Shown: positions 34,346 through 43,189 of the stretch, piece after piece
Layout of the letters: each line of letters starts with the position of its first letter
Position numbering within the stretch: the first letter of the stretch is position 1
Origin: DAIDKA01 sp035487155
Lineage (GTDB): Bacteria; Pseudomonadota; Gammaproteobacteria; Steroidobacterales; Steroidobacteraceae
Reading direction: 5' to 3'
Assembly: GCA_035487155.1 (NCBI GenBank)
Contig: DATHMK010000023.1
Span: forward strand, 62,001-126,000
Length of the DNA: 64,000 nucleotides
Program-made: the position numbers and the translations under genes
Notes under the pieces: generated by a model
The model's database searches: none
The model's input: only the letters and a program-made list of their open reading frames with translations
What the model was told of the DNA's origin: nothing

Positions 34346-35086
34346 ATGATAAAACAGTTACTTGCGAAGACTGGTGTGGACACCACAGGCGCATTGCATC
34401 TTCGGGAACAGGTGGTCGCGGCGTGCCGCGAGCTGGCAACGCGCGGCCTGACCCATGGCACGTCGGGCAACATCAGTGTGCGACGCGACGGCTCGAGTCT
34501 GTTCATCAGTCCGACAGGGCTCGCCTATGAGGCGCTGGAACCTGACGATGTGCCGCTGCTGGCCTTCGATGGGCGCTGGTTCGGGCGGCGCCTTCCGTCA
34601 AGCGAATGGCGCTTCCATCGCGACATCCTGCAGGCGCGAAGCGAGGTCGGTGCCATTGTTCACACTCACTCCCGGTTCGCGACGGCGCTGGCATGCACGG
34701 GCCGCGCCATTCCCGCTTTTCATTACATGGTGGCGGTTGCCGGTGGCAGTGACATCCGCTGCGCGGCGTACCACACCTTCGGCTCCCAGGAGCTGTCCGA
34801 CGCCGCCGTTGCCGCATTGGCCGGCCGCAGAGCGTGTCTGCTGGCCAATCACGGCCTCATCGCGCTGGGCGCCGATGTGGCCGCTGCGCTGAGGCTGGCT
34901 GCTGAAGTGGAGAATCTTGCGGCACAGTACTGCGCTGCATTGACGATGGGTGGCACAAAGCTTCTCGATGACGCGCAGATGCAGCCGGTGCTGGAGAAGT
35001 TTCGTAGCTATGGGCGGCAGGACGCGAGCGATGCCGATTTGCGCTTCGGTGGCGCGCAATTCGCTGAGCTTCAGGTGAAAACGTGA
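34346..35086 (+). CDS. FucA-like class II aldolase (likely Ald2, DHAP-shunt aldolase)
   Basis: The product is 246 residues of the class II aldolase/adducin family. It is close to E. coli L-fuculose-1-phosphate aldolase: THGTSGNISVR, LPSSEWRFH with the catalytic Glu (the E of SSEW), HTHS and NHGLIA zinc ligands, and VLEKFRSYG at the end. MtnB dehydratases of the same superfamily lack this FucA-like pattern. The neighbours mtnP and mtnA make 5-methylthioribulose-1-phosphate its likely substrate, split into DHAP and 2-(methylthio)acetaldehyde, or the 5-deoxy analogue into acetaldehyde. The stop overlaps the start of mtnP. An in-frame GTG at 34376 is an alternative start. Confidence 0.85.
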   Translation: MIKQLLAKTGVDTTGALHLREQVVAACRELATRGLTHGTSGNISVRRDGSSLFISPTGLAYEALEPDDVPLLAFDGRWFGRRLPSSEWRFHRDILQARSEVGAIVHTHSRFATALACTGRAIPAFHYMVAVAGGSDIRCAAYHTFGSQELSDAAVAALAGRRACLLANHGLIALGADVAAALRLAAEVENLAAQYCAALTMGGTKLLDDAQMQPVLEKFRSYGRQDASDADLRFGGAQFAELQVKT

Positions 35087-35997
35087 GCCTGCAAGGAAAC
35101 CTGCAGCGGCCGGGCGCTTCGGTACTGGGTGTGATCGGCGGCAGCGGTGTCTACGACATCGATGGCTTGAGCAATACCCGCTGGCAACGGGTCGACTCCC
35201 CCTTCGGTGAGCCCTCCGACGAATTGCTGTTCGGTGAACTGGCGGGTCAGCAGCTGGTGTTCCTGCCCCGCCACGGCCGCGGTCACCGGCTCTCGCCCAC
35301 GGATATCAACTTCCGCGCCAACATCGATGCGCTCAAGCGCGCCGGCGTGACGGACGTCATTTCGGTCAGCGCCGTGGGCTCGCTGCGCGAGCATCTGGCT
35401 CCCGGCACCTTCCTGATCGTCGATCAGTTCATCGATCGCACCTTTGCGCGGACCAAGAGTTTCTTCGGCACTGGCCTGGTGGCCCATGTCTCGATGGCCC
35501 ATCCCGTCTGCAGGCGACTGGGCACGCATCTGCAGGACGCGGCACGCGAGGCCGGAATCAGCGCCACCCGAGGCGGTACCTATCTGGTCATGGAAGGTCC
35601 GCAGTTCTCCAGCCTCGCTGAATCAGAACTGTATCGAACCTGGAACTGCGATGTGATCGGCATGACGAACATGCCCGAGGCAAAACTCGCGCGCGAGGCC
35701 GAGCTGTGCTACGCGACGGTAGCCATGATCACCGACTACGACTGCTGGCACCCCCAGCACGAAGACGTGACGGTGGACGCCATCGTCAAGGTGCTGCTGG
35801 GCAATGCCGACAAGGCGCGAAGCCTGGTCAGGAACGCGGCGCCGCGCATTGGCGCCGATGCTGCGGCGGCCACGTGCCGCTGCCGGTTTGCGCTGGATCA
35901 TGCCGTGCTCACCGCCCCTGCAGCCCGGGCTCCGCAGATGCTGCAGCGGCTGGACGCAGTGGCGGGTCGTGTGCTGCGTTCGCGGGACCGGGTATGA
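35083..35997 (+). CDS. mtnP: 5'-methylthioadenosine phosphorylase
   Basis: The product is 304 residues, a PNP/MTAP-family enzyme: GVIGGSGVYDIDGL phosphate-binding loop, FLPRHGRGHRLSPTDINFRA, the MEGPQFSS motif, and IGMTNMPEAKLAREAELCY ending in the TDYDCW segment that marks MTA phosphorylases rather than inosine/guanosine enzymes. It splits MTA (or 5'-deoxyadenosine) into adenine and 5-methylthio- (5-deoxy-) ribose-1-phosphate. The start is GTG at 35083 inside the GTGA junction with the aldolase gene. The last 30 residues are Ala/Arg-rich and longer than typical. Confidence 0.9.
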   Translation: MSLQGNLQRPGASVLGVIGGSGVYDIDGLSNTRWQRVDSPFGEPSDELLFGELAGQQLVFLPRHGRGHRLSPTDINFRANIDALKRAGVTDVISVSAVGSLREHLAPGTFLIVDQFIDRTFARTKSFFGTGLVAHVSMAHPVCRRLGTHLQDAAREAGISATRGGTYLVMEGPQFSSLAESELYRTWNCDVIGMTNMPEAKLAREAELCYATVAMITDYDCWHPQHEDVTVDAIVKVLLGNADKARSLVRNAAPRIGADAAAATCRCRFALDHAVLTAPAARAPQMLQRLDAVAGRVLRSRDRV

Positions 35998-37070
35998 ACC
36001 GCGAAACGGCAGCCGGCGCTGCCCTGCACGGGCAGTCCTTCGATACCCTGCGCTGGGTCCGCGACCGGCTGGAGATGCTCGACCAGCGGCTGTTGCCGGC
36101 GCGGGTCGAGTATCGCGCGTACGAGGATGCCGCGGGCGTTGCCGAGGGAATCCGCAGCATGGTGGTGCGCGGAGCGCCGGCCATCGGTTGCGCGGCCGCT
36201 TACGGTGTGGCATTGGCCGCCCAGCAGCTGCAGGGGGCGGCGCCGCCTGATTTTGCCACCGGCATGAATGCCGCCTTTACCCAGCTTGCTGCCAGCCGTC
36301 CCACGGCGGTCAATCTTTTCTGGGCATTGCAGCGCATGCGGCGCATCTGGGAGGAATGGCCCGAGCAGGATACGGCCGGTGCCGCGCAGCGGCTGCTTCT
36401 GGAAGCACACGGGATACTGGCCGAGGATATCCGCATCAACCGCGCCATGGGCGGGCATGGCGCCGCGCTGCTGAACGACGGCGCACGGGTCCTCACGCAC
36501 TGCAATGCAGGCGCGCTTGCCACCGCCGGTCATGGCACGGCGCTGGGAGTGATCCGATCGGCCGTGGCCAGCGGCAAACGCATCAGCGTCCTGGCCGATG
36601 AGACACGGCCGTTCCTGCAGGGTGCGCGCCTGACGGCCTGGGAACTGATGCAGGATGGCATTCCGGTCACGCTGATTACCGACAACATGGCCGGACATCT
36701 GATGGCCACCGGGCAGGTCGACGCGGTGGTGGTTGGAACCGACCGGGTTGCCGCCAATGGCGATGTCGCCAACAAAATCGGTACCTACATGGTCGCGGTG
36801 CTGGCCCGGCGCCATGGAATTCCCTTCTACGTCGCCTGCCCGCTATCGACCATTGATCTGAAGACCGGAGATGGCTCCCGAATTCCCATAGAAGAACGCT
36901 CCGCGGATGAGGTATTGGGATTCGGCCCCAATCAATGGGCTGCCGCCGGCGTGTCAGTGCGCAACCCGGCATTCGATGTGACGCCGGCTGAATTGGTCAC
37001 GGCGCTGATCACGGAAAAGGGCGTCGTGCGCGAGCCGGATCGCGCCAAGATCGCCATGCTTTTCGCCTAG
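35994..37070 (+). CDS. mtnA: Methylthioribose-1-phosphate isomerase
   Basis: The product is 358 residues, the usual MtnA length. Motifs: VVRGAPAIGCAAAYGVALA, RPTAVNLFWALQRM, LTHCNAGALATAGHGTALG with the catalytic Cys, and the TDNMAGHLM and GTDRVAANGDVANKIGTY segments with the catalytic Asp. It isomerises 5-methylthioribose-1-phosphate to methylthioribulose-1-phosphate; the homologous eIF2B-like subunits lack the Cys. ATG 35994 overlaps the mtnP stop (ATGA). The operon contains no mtnB, mtnC, mtnD or mtnE. Confidence 0.93.
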   Translation: MNRETAAGAALHGQSFDTLRWVRDRLEMLDQRLLPARVEYRAYEDAAGVAEGIRSMVVRGAPAIGCAAAYGVALAAQQLQGAAPPDFATGMNAAFTQLAASRPTAVNLFWALQRMRRIWEEWPEQDTAGAAQRLLLEAHGILAEDIRINRAMGGHGAALLNDGARVLTHCNAGALATAGHGTALGVIRSAVASGKRISVLADETRPFLQGARLTAWELMQDGIPVTLITDNMAGHLMATGQVDAVVVGTDRVAANGDVANKIGTYMVAVLARRHGIPFYVACPLSTIDLKTGDGSRIPIEERSADEVLGFGPNQWAAAGVSVRNPAFDVTPAELVTALITEKGVVREPDRAKIAMLFA

Positions 37071-37089
37071 AAGTAAGCCTACGAGTGAT

Positions 37090-37560
37090 GTGTTGCGTTT
37101 CACGCGACCCGCAGACGAGTTTCCTGCTGGTGCTGATTTGCCGGAGGTATCCCCATCTACCGACAGGTCGTTGGGCAAATTCGGTGCCGGGTGGCCTTGG
37201 GTCTGATCGAGCCTGGTACGGCATTGCCCTCCATTCGCGCCTTGGCACTTGAGCCCAAGTTCGCACCGCACAGCATCGCACGGGCCTATCAGGAGTTGGT
37301 GACGACCGGTGTGGTTCACAAGCGCCGTGGTTTCGGCACTGTTGTTTCACGGGAACGCACGCAGGTCATGGACGGGCAGCGGCGACAGATCATCGAACAC
37401 AGAATCGATGCGCTGCTGGCTGCGGCCCTTGAACTGAACTTCACGGCCGAGTCGCTGGTAGAAATGATGCATCACCGCCAGGCATTGAGGGCGAGCGGTC
37501 AGGCTCCTGCCGCACCGAGCGTCGATTGCCGCAGTGCAACGGAGAAGAAGAGGCCCGGAG
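37090..37560 (+). pseudogene. Degraded GntR-family (YtrA-type) regulator
   Basis: Between mtnA and the beta-lactamase-like gene, one frame (from 37137) encodes a YtrA-type GntR winged helix: GIPIYRQVVGQIR, LIEPGTALPSIRALA and AYQELVTTGVVHKRRGFGTV, then two helices. A plausible N-terminal piece (GTG at 37090, VLRFTRPADEFPAGADLP) is in a different frame that stops at about 37206, and the main frame lacks a stop where the family ends (about 125 residues), running on out of frame into the next gene to 38249. A frameshift in each end is the simplest reading. The 529-base gap holds nothing else. A short functional protein from GTG 37191 cannot be excluded. Confidence 0.5.
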
Positions 37561-37599
37561 GTGCGATTGCGCTCACCTTGCGATATGGTCCATCAACCT

Positions 37600-39414
37600 A
37601 TGACAAGCCGCATGGTCCGTCTTGCGCCCCTATTGATGACACCGGCATTCGCGGGATCCGGCTGGGCCACAGATACCAGCGTGGATCAGAAGATCCAGCA
37701 GATCGAGAATGGGCTCACGCCGCCGGTCCTGGTGGCCGGCGAGTCGCCCACGCCGGTGAAGCTTGCCGACAGGATGGCGGCGCTGAAGGTTCCCGGTGTC
37801 AGCATCGCAGTCATACATGCCGGCGAGATCGAATGGGCGCGCGGCTTTGGAGTCACCCGCATTGGCGGGCCGCCCGTGACGCCCAGGACGCTCTTTCAGG
37901 CCGCATCCATCAGCAAGCCCGTCACTGCTCTTGCTGTGCTGCATCTGGTTCAGGCTGGAACTCTGAATCTGGATTCCGACGTGAATCTATACCTGAAAGG
38001 CTGGAAGATTCCTGCCAGCGGTTTTTCTGCCCAGCACCCCGTGACCCTGCGCGAACTGCTGACGCATACCGCCGGAATGACGGTGCATGGTTTTCCAGGC
38101 TACGCATCCGACGAAAAACTGCCCACGCTGGTGCAGGTTCTGGACGGACAGCCTCCCGCCAATTCACCGCCCATTCGCGTCGATACCGTCCCGGGAACGA
38201 TCTGGCGCTATTCAGGCGGCGGTTACGTCGTCGCGCAGCGGATCCTTGAGGATGTCAGCGGGCAGCCTTTCTCCGTCCTGATGCAAAGAACCGTGTTGTC
38301 ACCGATTGGAATGTCCGACAGCACGTATGAGCAGCCGCTGCCGCGCGCCCGTGCGAATGAGGTGGCCCTACCCTATCGCGACGATGGCACCCCCGTGAAA
38401 GGCGGACCCCATGTTTATCCGGAGCAGGCGCCGGCGGGGCTGTGGACCACGCCCACTGACCTCGCACGCTATGCGATCGAGGTGCAACGCTCGCTCGCCG
38501 GCAAGTCAAATCGGGTGCTAAGCGCTGCAATGGTGCGCGAGATGCTCACGCCCGGCATGAATCAGCAGGGTCTAGGCCCCGGGATCGGCGGCAGTGCGTC
38601 CCAACCGCTGTTTCAGCACAGCGGCGCGAATGAGGGCTATCGGTGCGACCTCGTCGCCTACGACGGCGGCGACGGTGTCGTCATCATGACCAACAGCGAC
38701 AGCGGCGGGCAGCTGATGGACGACCTGCGTCGGACCATCGCGCATATCTATGGATGGCCGGATTTCCAACCGCCAGTGCGTCACCTTGCCAGTATCGAAC
38801 CTTCGCGACTTGATCTGCTTACGGGTAGCTATCAGCTGGCGCCGCAATTCGTTCTGACCATCACACGCCAGGGCAGTCAGTTGCTGTCGCAGGCAACGGG
38901 ACAGGGGCAGATCGCACTGTTTCCGCAGAGCGAGCGCGAGTTCTTCACCAGGGACTTTGATTCCAGCACGACGTTCGAGGTGGACTCTCAAGGTCATGCG
39001 ACATCCCTGGTACTCCATCAGAACGGTCGCGATGTGCCGGGGCAGCGCCTGGATGCTGCGACCGCGAAGCAAATCGCCGATGCGTTGGCGAGCACCAACA
39101 AGAGATTCCAGGATCAGACGGCGGCACCGGGCAGTGAGGCGGCGCTGCGCCGGATGCTGGACGGAATCACGGCCGGCAATCCCGACTACAGCAAATTGAG
39201 CCCGGGCCTGGCCGCGCTGACCCGTGAGCAATTGCCGGCGCTGCACAAGCTCCTGACCGGACTGGGGCCGATGACGGCCCTGTCATTTACCGAAGTGGGT
39301 GCGGGCGGCGCGGACATCTACCGCGTCACCTATGCGCAGGGCACCGCCGAATGGCGCATCACCCTGTCCGCGGATGGCACCGTCGAAGGAGCGCTGTTCC
39401 ATATCGGTGAATAG
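37600..39414 (+). CDS. Serine hydrolase (class C beta-lactamase family)
   Basis: The product is 604 residues from ATG 37600. A signal peptide (about 1-24, ending GWATD) precedes the beta-lactamase fold with SxxK at S103-I-S-K106 (ASISKPVTA), a Tyr motif YSGGGY replacing YxN, and a later HSGANEGYRCDLVAY segment in place of KTG. A C-terminal extension of about 200 residues (from about 410) is a separate domain of the kind seen in esterase/D-aminopeptidase relatives. It likely acts as a periplasmic peptidase or esterase. No neighbour shows AmpR-type control. Confidence 0.85.
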   Translation: MTSRMVRLAPLLMTPAFAGSGWATDTSVDQKIQQIENGLTPPVLVAGESPTPVKLADRMAALKVPGVSIAVIHAGEIEWARGFGVTRIGGPPVTPRTLFQAASISKPVTALAVLHLVQAGTLNLDSDVNLYLKGWKIPASGFSAQHPVTLRELLTHTAGMTVHGFPGYASDEKLPTLVQVLDGQPPANSPPIRVDTVPGTIWRYSGGGYVVAQRILEDVSGQPFSVLMQRTVLSPIGMSDSTYEQPLPRARANEVALPYRDDGTPVKGGPHVYPEQAPAGLWTTPTDLARYAIEVQRSLAGKSNRVLSAAMVREMLTPGMNQQGLGPGIGGSASQPLFQHSGANEGYRCDLVAYDGGDGVVIMTNSDSGGQLMDDLRRTIAHIYGWPDFQPPVRHLASIEPSRLDLLTGSYQLAPQFVLTITRQGSQLLSQATGQGQIALFPQSEREFFTRDFDSSTTFEVDSQGHATSLVLHQNGRDVPGQRLDAATAKQIADALASTNKRFQDQTAAPGSEAALRRMLDGITAGNPDYSKLSPGLAALTREQLPALHKLLTGLGPMTALSFTEVGAGGADIYRVTYAQGTAEWRITLSADGTVEGALFHIGE

Positions 39415-39441
39415 CCGATCCGCACGCCAATTTGCGCGACA

Positions 39442-40539
39442 TCAGCTGCGCTTGAGATCCACTGGTGCGCCGCTACGCGCCGATTGATAGATGGCCATCA
39501 TGATTCTGACGTCACGCAGTCCTTCCTCACCCGACACGATGCTCGGTTTGTCCTCCTGGATGCAGCGCGCGAAGTCATCCATTTCGGCGGCGAACTGGTC
39601 GATATCCGGAAAATCGAAGGCCTGACCGTCGCTTCGTTGTCCGCGAATGCCACCGTAATTGAATGCCGGATCCAGTGTAAACCCGGCACGCTCACCTATG
39701 GCGCGCACGTATCCCGTGGAAGCGGAGGCGTAGCTTGCGCCGCATTGGGTCACGGTGCCGCCCGGGAACCTTGCCTCCCACAGTACTGAGGCTTCGACTT
39801 CCGAAAAGCGCGCGGCGTCACCGGTGGTGGTGAGCCCGGAGACCCAGATAGGTTCTTCGCCCGTCAGATACCGGGTTGCCTGTAATGCATAGATGCCGAC
39901 ATCCATCAGCGGGCCACCGCCGGCCAGGGCACGTTTCAGGCGCCACCCCGAGGGTTGAGTGTTGTAGCCAAAATAGGCATCGATGGTCCGAAGGGCACCC
40001 AACTCGTGCGAGCGGACCAGGCGGATGGCCTCGAGATGATGGGGTTCGAACCGGCAGCGATAGGCGACCCCCAGTCTGCGATTCGCCACCTTGACGGCGT
40101 TGATGAGCTGCTGGCAGCGTTCTACGGAGATTTCCAGCGGTTTCTCGCAGAAGACATGCTTGCCGGCTTTGGCGGCGTCGGTTCCATGCTGCAGATGCAG
40201 CGCGTTCGGAGTCACGACATAAACGACATCGATGTCCTTGTTGTCGGCCATGCGGGCCATGGTGTCGTAGGTGTAGACGCTGCCGGCGGGGATTGCGTAC
40301 TTCTTCTGCCAGACTGCCGCCTTGGCGGGCGTGTCCGTGATGACGCCCGCCAGCCTGCAACGCTCGGTCTTCAGCAACGCCGGCGCAATCTGATGCTCAC
40401 TGAGCTCACCCAGGCCGCACAGCGCGAAGCCGAGCTTGGGCCTCGAAGCCGCGGCCAGTGCGCGCGTGGTGTGCGTGCTGATGAATGGCGCCGCGGCGAG
40501 TGCGGCGCCCTGCGCGAGGAATCGGCGGCGAGCTGTCAT
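39442..40539 (-). CDS. Tat-exported Gfo/Idh/MocA-family oxidoreductase
   Basis: The product is 365 residues. The N-terminus ARRRFLAQGAALAAAPFI is a twin-arginine signal. The Rossmann domain begins LGFALCGLGELSEHQIAPALL, and the EKPLEISVERCQQL motif with the catalytic Lys-Pro is present at about 137. A C-terminal alpha/beta domain follows. These enzymes interconvert sugar or inositol hydroxyl/keto groups with NAD(P); relatives such as glucose-fructose oxidoreductase are also Tat-exported with tightly bound cofactor. Substrate unknown. It converges on the serine hydrolase gene. Confidence 0.87.
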   Translation of the reverse strand: MTARRRFLAQGAALAAAPFISTHTTRALAAASRPKLGFALCGLGELSEHQIAPALLKTERCRLAGVITDTPAKAAVWQKKYAIPAGSVYTYDTMARMADNKDIDVVYVVTPNALHLQHGTDAAKAGKHVFCEKPLEISVERCQQLINAVKVANRRLGVAYRCRFEPHHLEAIRLVRSHELGALRTIDAYFGYNTQPSGWRLKRALAGGGPLMDVGIYALQATRYLTGEEPIWVSGLTTTGDAARFSEVEASVLWEARFPGGTVTQCGASYASASTGYVRAIGERAGFTLDPAFNYGGIRGQRSDGQAFDFPDIDQFAAEMDDFARCIQEDKPSIVSGEEGLRDVRIMMAIYQSARSGAPVDLKRS

Positions 40540-40566
40540 GTGGGGAACCTCCGAGCGCGTACCCGG

Positions 40567-41511
40567 TTAACGTGAGGGATCCGAAGCGGTAAATGGCGAG
40601 CAACAGGGCTTGCCTATGGCATGGAATTCCATGATCTCGGCGCGGGTGCCGTCCGGATCGTGCAGATTCAGCTGCCACTTGGCATCCCTGCCGATCTTCG
40701 GGGTGCCGTCCTGCCCGGTCAGCCGCTCCTCATTCCACAGGCGCGTAAACACGGTTTCAATGTTGCCGACACCCAGTGAGAAGTGGTTGAAGATCCCCAG
40801 CACCGTCTGACTCATCCCTGCAGGGATACCCCGTCCATGAGGGGGGTCGACCAGCATGTATTCCAGCCAGTCGTTGCCGTCGGGCAGCTGCTGCGAGATC
40901 CAGGTCGGCTTGGCATTCTCGTTGCCGCCGAACCAGTAGGGTCGGAATCCGAGGATCTTGCGATAGAAGCCATCCTCGAGCGCGCGATCGTGCACGATGA
41001 AGCCGACGTGAATGATGTGATCGGAGAACCTCTGGTTCGTGAGCAGGATGCTGGGTGCCGTGCGCGACTGCACGAACTGGATCCGGTTGCCTTCGGGGTC
41101 CTGGACCTCGAACCAGCTGTCCTCGGGCGTCGTGGTGATGGCACCGGGAGCAGGTATGCCCGCCTCGGCGAGATAGCGGCGCATGCCCTCGACATCCGGC
41201 GTCGCGAAGGCGATGTGATCGAGGCGGTTGATGGACGGCGGCCCCTTTGGCAACGGCAGTACTTCGACGAACTGCAGGGGATTGAAGTAATACCTCACAC
41301 CGAGCTTGCTTTCAGGATCAGAGCCCCTGGTTGCGCCCAGGTCATGAACGTAGAAACGCTCGGTCGCAGTGGGATCTGATGTGTAGACGGCGATATGCGA
41401 GACCGCCGTGATTGCAGGCCTGGGACTTGCGGCGAATGTCGCCTGGACCATCACCGCCAGCCCAAGGCACAGTGCAGCACGGCGGAGGAAGCACGACAAA
41501 TGACTGTTCAT
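40567..41511 (-). CDS. Exported double VOC (glyoxalase-fold) protein
   Basis: The product is 314 residues with a signal peptide (about 1-28, ending TFAAS). Two vicinal-oxygen-chelate domains follow: about 33-150 (VSHIAVYTSDPTATERFYVHDL ... EVQDPEGNRIQFVQ) and about 163-300 (IHVGFIVHDRALEDGFYRKIL ... NLHDPDGTRAEIMEF). A His and a Glu at the metal positions are visible in both. The family includes dioxygenases and lyases; exported forms are uncommon. It lies 27 bases upstream of the Tat-exported oxidoreductase, so they are probably in one operon with the esterase behind it. Confidence 0.82.
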   Translation of the reverse strand: MNSHLSCFLRRAALCLGLAVMVQATFAASPRPAITAVSHIAVYTSDPTATERFYVHDLGATRGSDPESKLGVRYYFNPLQFVEVLPLPKGPPSINRLDHIAFATPDVEGMRRYLAEAGIPAPGAITTTPEDSWFEVQDPEGNRIQFVQSRTAPSILLTNQRFSDHIIHVGFIVHDRALEDGFYRKILGFRPYWFGGNENAKPTWISQQLPDGNDWLEYMLVDPPHGRGIPAGMSQTVLGIFNHFSLGVGNIETVFTRLWNEERLTGQDGTPKIGRDAKWQLNLHDPDGTRAEIMEFHAIGKPCCSPFTASDPSR

Positions 41512-41516
41512 GACCG

Positions 41517-42569
41517 TCAGTGCCCGACTGAGCTGTCGAGGAAGTGCGCCATCAGCTCCAGAGCCTCGCGAGTCTCCGGAAATTCGAAGTGGTACCAGAA
41601 GGCATGTGGCAAGGCTTCGAACACCACCAAACGGGCGTCCACTCCCTGACGCAGCAGTGCGCGGTGCATCGTGGTTGTTTCTCCAAGCAGCATGTCGCGC
41701 GTGCCGGTCACGAGCAGAGTGGGTGGCAGGCCGCTCAGATCGGCGAACACCGGCGACAGGACCGGATCGCGGCGGCTGGTACGCCCCACGTATTGCGAAT
41801 CGGGAAGGCTCTTGCTGTCCGTGGGTTGGAGCATCCCGGGCAAACCATCCAAAGTGAACAGCTGTCTGGAGTCACTGACACGACTGAAGTCGCCGCCGCC
41901 GGAAAACACTCCCAAGGCCCCGGGCTGCGGTAGCTTCAGCTGCTTGAGCTTCACCGCGACTTCAACGGACAGAATGGCGCCGGCGGAGGTCCCATAGATT
42001 GCGATGTTCTTGGCAGGATGCGTCTTGAGCAGCGCCTGATAGACCGCGACCACATCATCAACGGCTGCCGGGAAGGGATGTTCCGGCGCCAATCGGTAAT
42101 AAACGGAGATCACTTCGGTTCGCGCCAGATTGGCGATCGGGTCGCCTTCAATCCGTGAGCCGGAATCCGCGTTGAAACCCCCACCATGCAGGTTGATGAA
42201 GACTCGGTTGCGGTTCTCGGCGGGCATCTTCAGTGGGGTGATCTCATCGACCGGTACATCGGCCAGGGTGGTCGGATGGATGAGGACCGGGTATTGCTTC
42301 AAGGCTTCCGCAGAATCCTGGGCGCGCCACTCATCCGTAAACTTGCGCCGCTCCTCGAGGGTTTGCGGTTTGCGATTCATGCGCGTGAGCGAATCCAACC
42401 AGGCGCGCGCTTCCTTGCTCACCAGCGCCGGTTCCGGCACCACCCGGGTGACATGCGCCGTGCCGTCAGAATCGAAAGTCGCGGCATCCTGTGCGCTGGC
42501 GGCGCCTGAGAGGGTTAGCGCGCATACCAGCGCCTGAGACAAGAGGACCGATCGCAGGCAAGTCGGCAT
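41517..42569 (-). CDS. Exported HSL-type alpha/beta hydrolase (esterase)
   Basis: The product is 350 residues with a signal peptide (about 1-26, ending ASAQD). The hormone-sensitive-lipase family oxyanion motif LHGGGF (128-131) and nucleophile Ser195 in GTSAGA are clear; Asp292 (TGTRDMLL) and His322 (LPHAFW) complete the triad. Probable carboxylesterase on short acyl esters. ATG 42569 is chosen over nine upstream codons. It is five bases upstream of the VOC gene, in the same operon. Confidence 0.9.
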   Translation of the reverse strand: MPTCLRSVLLSQALVCALTLSGAASAQDAATFDSDGTAHVTRVVPEPALVSKEARAWLDSLTRMNRKPQTLEERRKFTDEWRAQDSAEALKQYPVLIHPTTLADVPVDEITPLKMPAENRNRVFINLHGGGFNADSGSRIEGDPIANLARTEVISVYYRLAPEHPFPAAVDDVVAVYQALLKTHPAKNIAIYGTSAGAILSVEVAVKLKQLKLPQPGALGVFSGGGDFSRVSDSRQLFTLDGLPGMLQPTDSKSLPDSQYVGRTSRRDPVLSPVFADLSGLPPTLLVTGTRDMLLGETTTMHRALLRQGVDARLVVFEALPHAFWYHFEFPETREALELMAHFLDSSVGH

Positions 42570-42689
42570 GGTAGCGCTCCCAATCTGAGGTGGCATAGCT
42601 TATACCATCGCTTCAGGCCTGACGGCAGGGCTGAGCGCATGCGGCACTGCAAGGCGCTGGTCGCTGCGCCAGGCTTCTGGATCCCGCTT

Positions 42690-43184
42690 CTACCTGCCAG
42701 GCTTGTTAAGACGGGTCGCCTTCGGGCGTTTGCTGGATTTTTTCACGCGCGCTGCCGATTTCGCACCTCGTTTCGGGATTTTTCCGATGCGCAGATCGCA
42801 GGCACTGATCAAGGCACACGCCCGGAGCGCGGCCTGCTCGAAGTCAGGCGCATCAGCAGGAAGGACCTGCCAGTGGGTGGCCTGGAGCCCGAATAGCTGT
42901 ATCGATCGCATCGACGGAAAGTCGCGTTGCAGGCTCTCATGGTGCTCGGCCGTAGTTGCCAGCCACACCCCGTTATCCTCGGGTGAGTCGGGCCGGTCGC
43001 GCAGAATGAGCACGATCTTGTCCTCGATGTAGACCGCGAGGCAGCCGAACATCGCTCGCGTCGCAGGTGCCAGGCCGGCGAGCGCATCGAGTACAAACTC
43101 ATGCGGGATACTCTTGCGCCGCTTGAGCGCCAGGTCCGCGTCGATAAAGGGATCCCGGCCAGAATTGCGACCGACTTTAGCCAC
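42690..43184 (-). CDS. Conserved protein with MmcQ/TfoX-like fold, basic tail
   Basis: The product is 164 residues from GTG 43184. Residues about 25-120 contain FVLDALAGLAPATRAMFGCL, the TfoX-N/MmcQ-like pattern of small DNA-related proteins. The C-terminal 35 residues are a Lys/Arg-rich tail (about 134-164). No enzymatic motif. It lies 5 bases downstream of the S9 peptidase stop on the same strand. Family call is tentative. Confidence 0.55.
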   Translation of the reverse strand: MAKVGRNSGRDPFIDADLALKRRKSIPHEFVLDALAGLAPATRAMFGCLAVYIEDKIVLILRDRPDSPEDNGVWLATTAEHHESLQRDFPSMRSIQLFGLQATHWQVLPADAPDFEQAALRACALISACDLRIGKIPKRGAKSAARVKKSSKRPKATRLNKPGR

Positions 43185-43189
43185 ACCCG

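Noticed and set aside
37191..38249. A 352-residue ORF starting with a GntR domain
   Set aside because: Only about the first 100 residues look like protein; the rest is out of frame with the beta-lactamase-like gene. Treated as a degraded gene.
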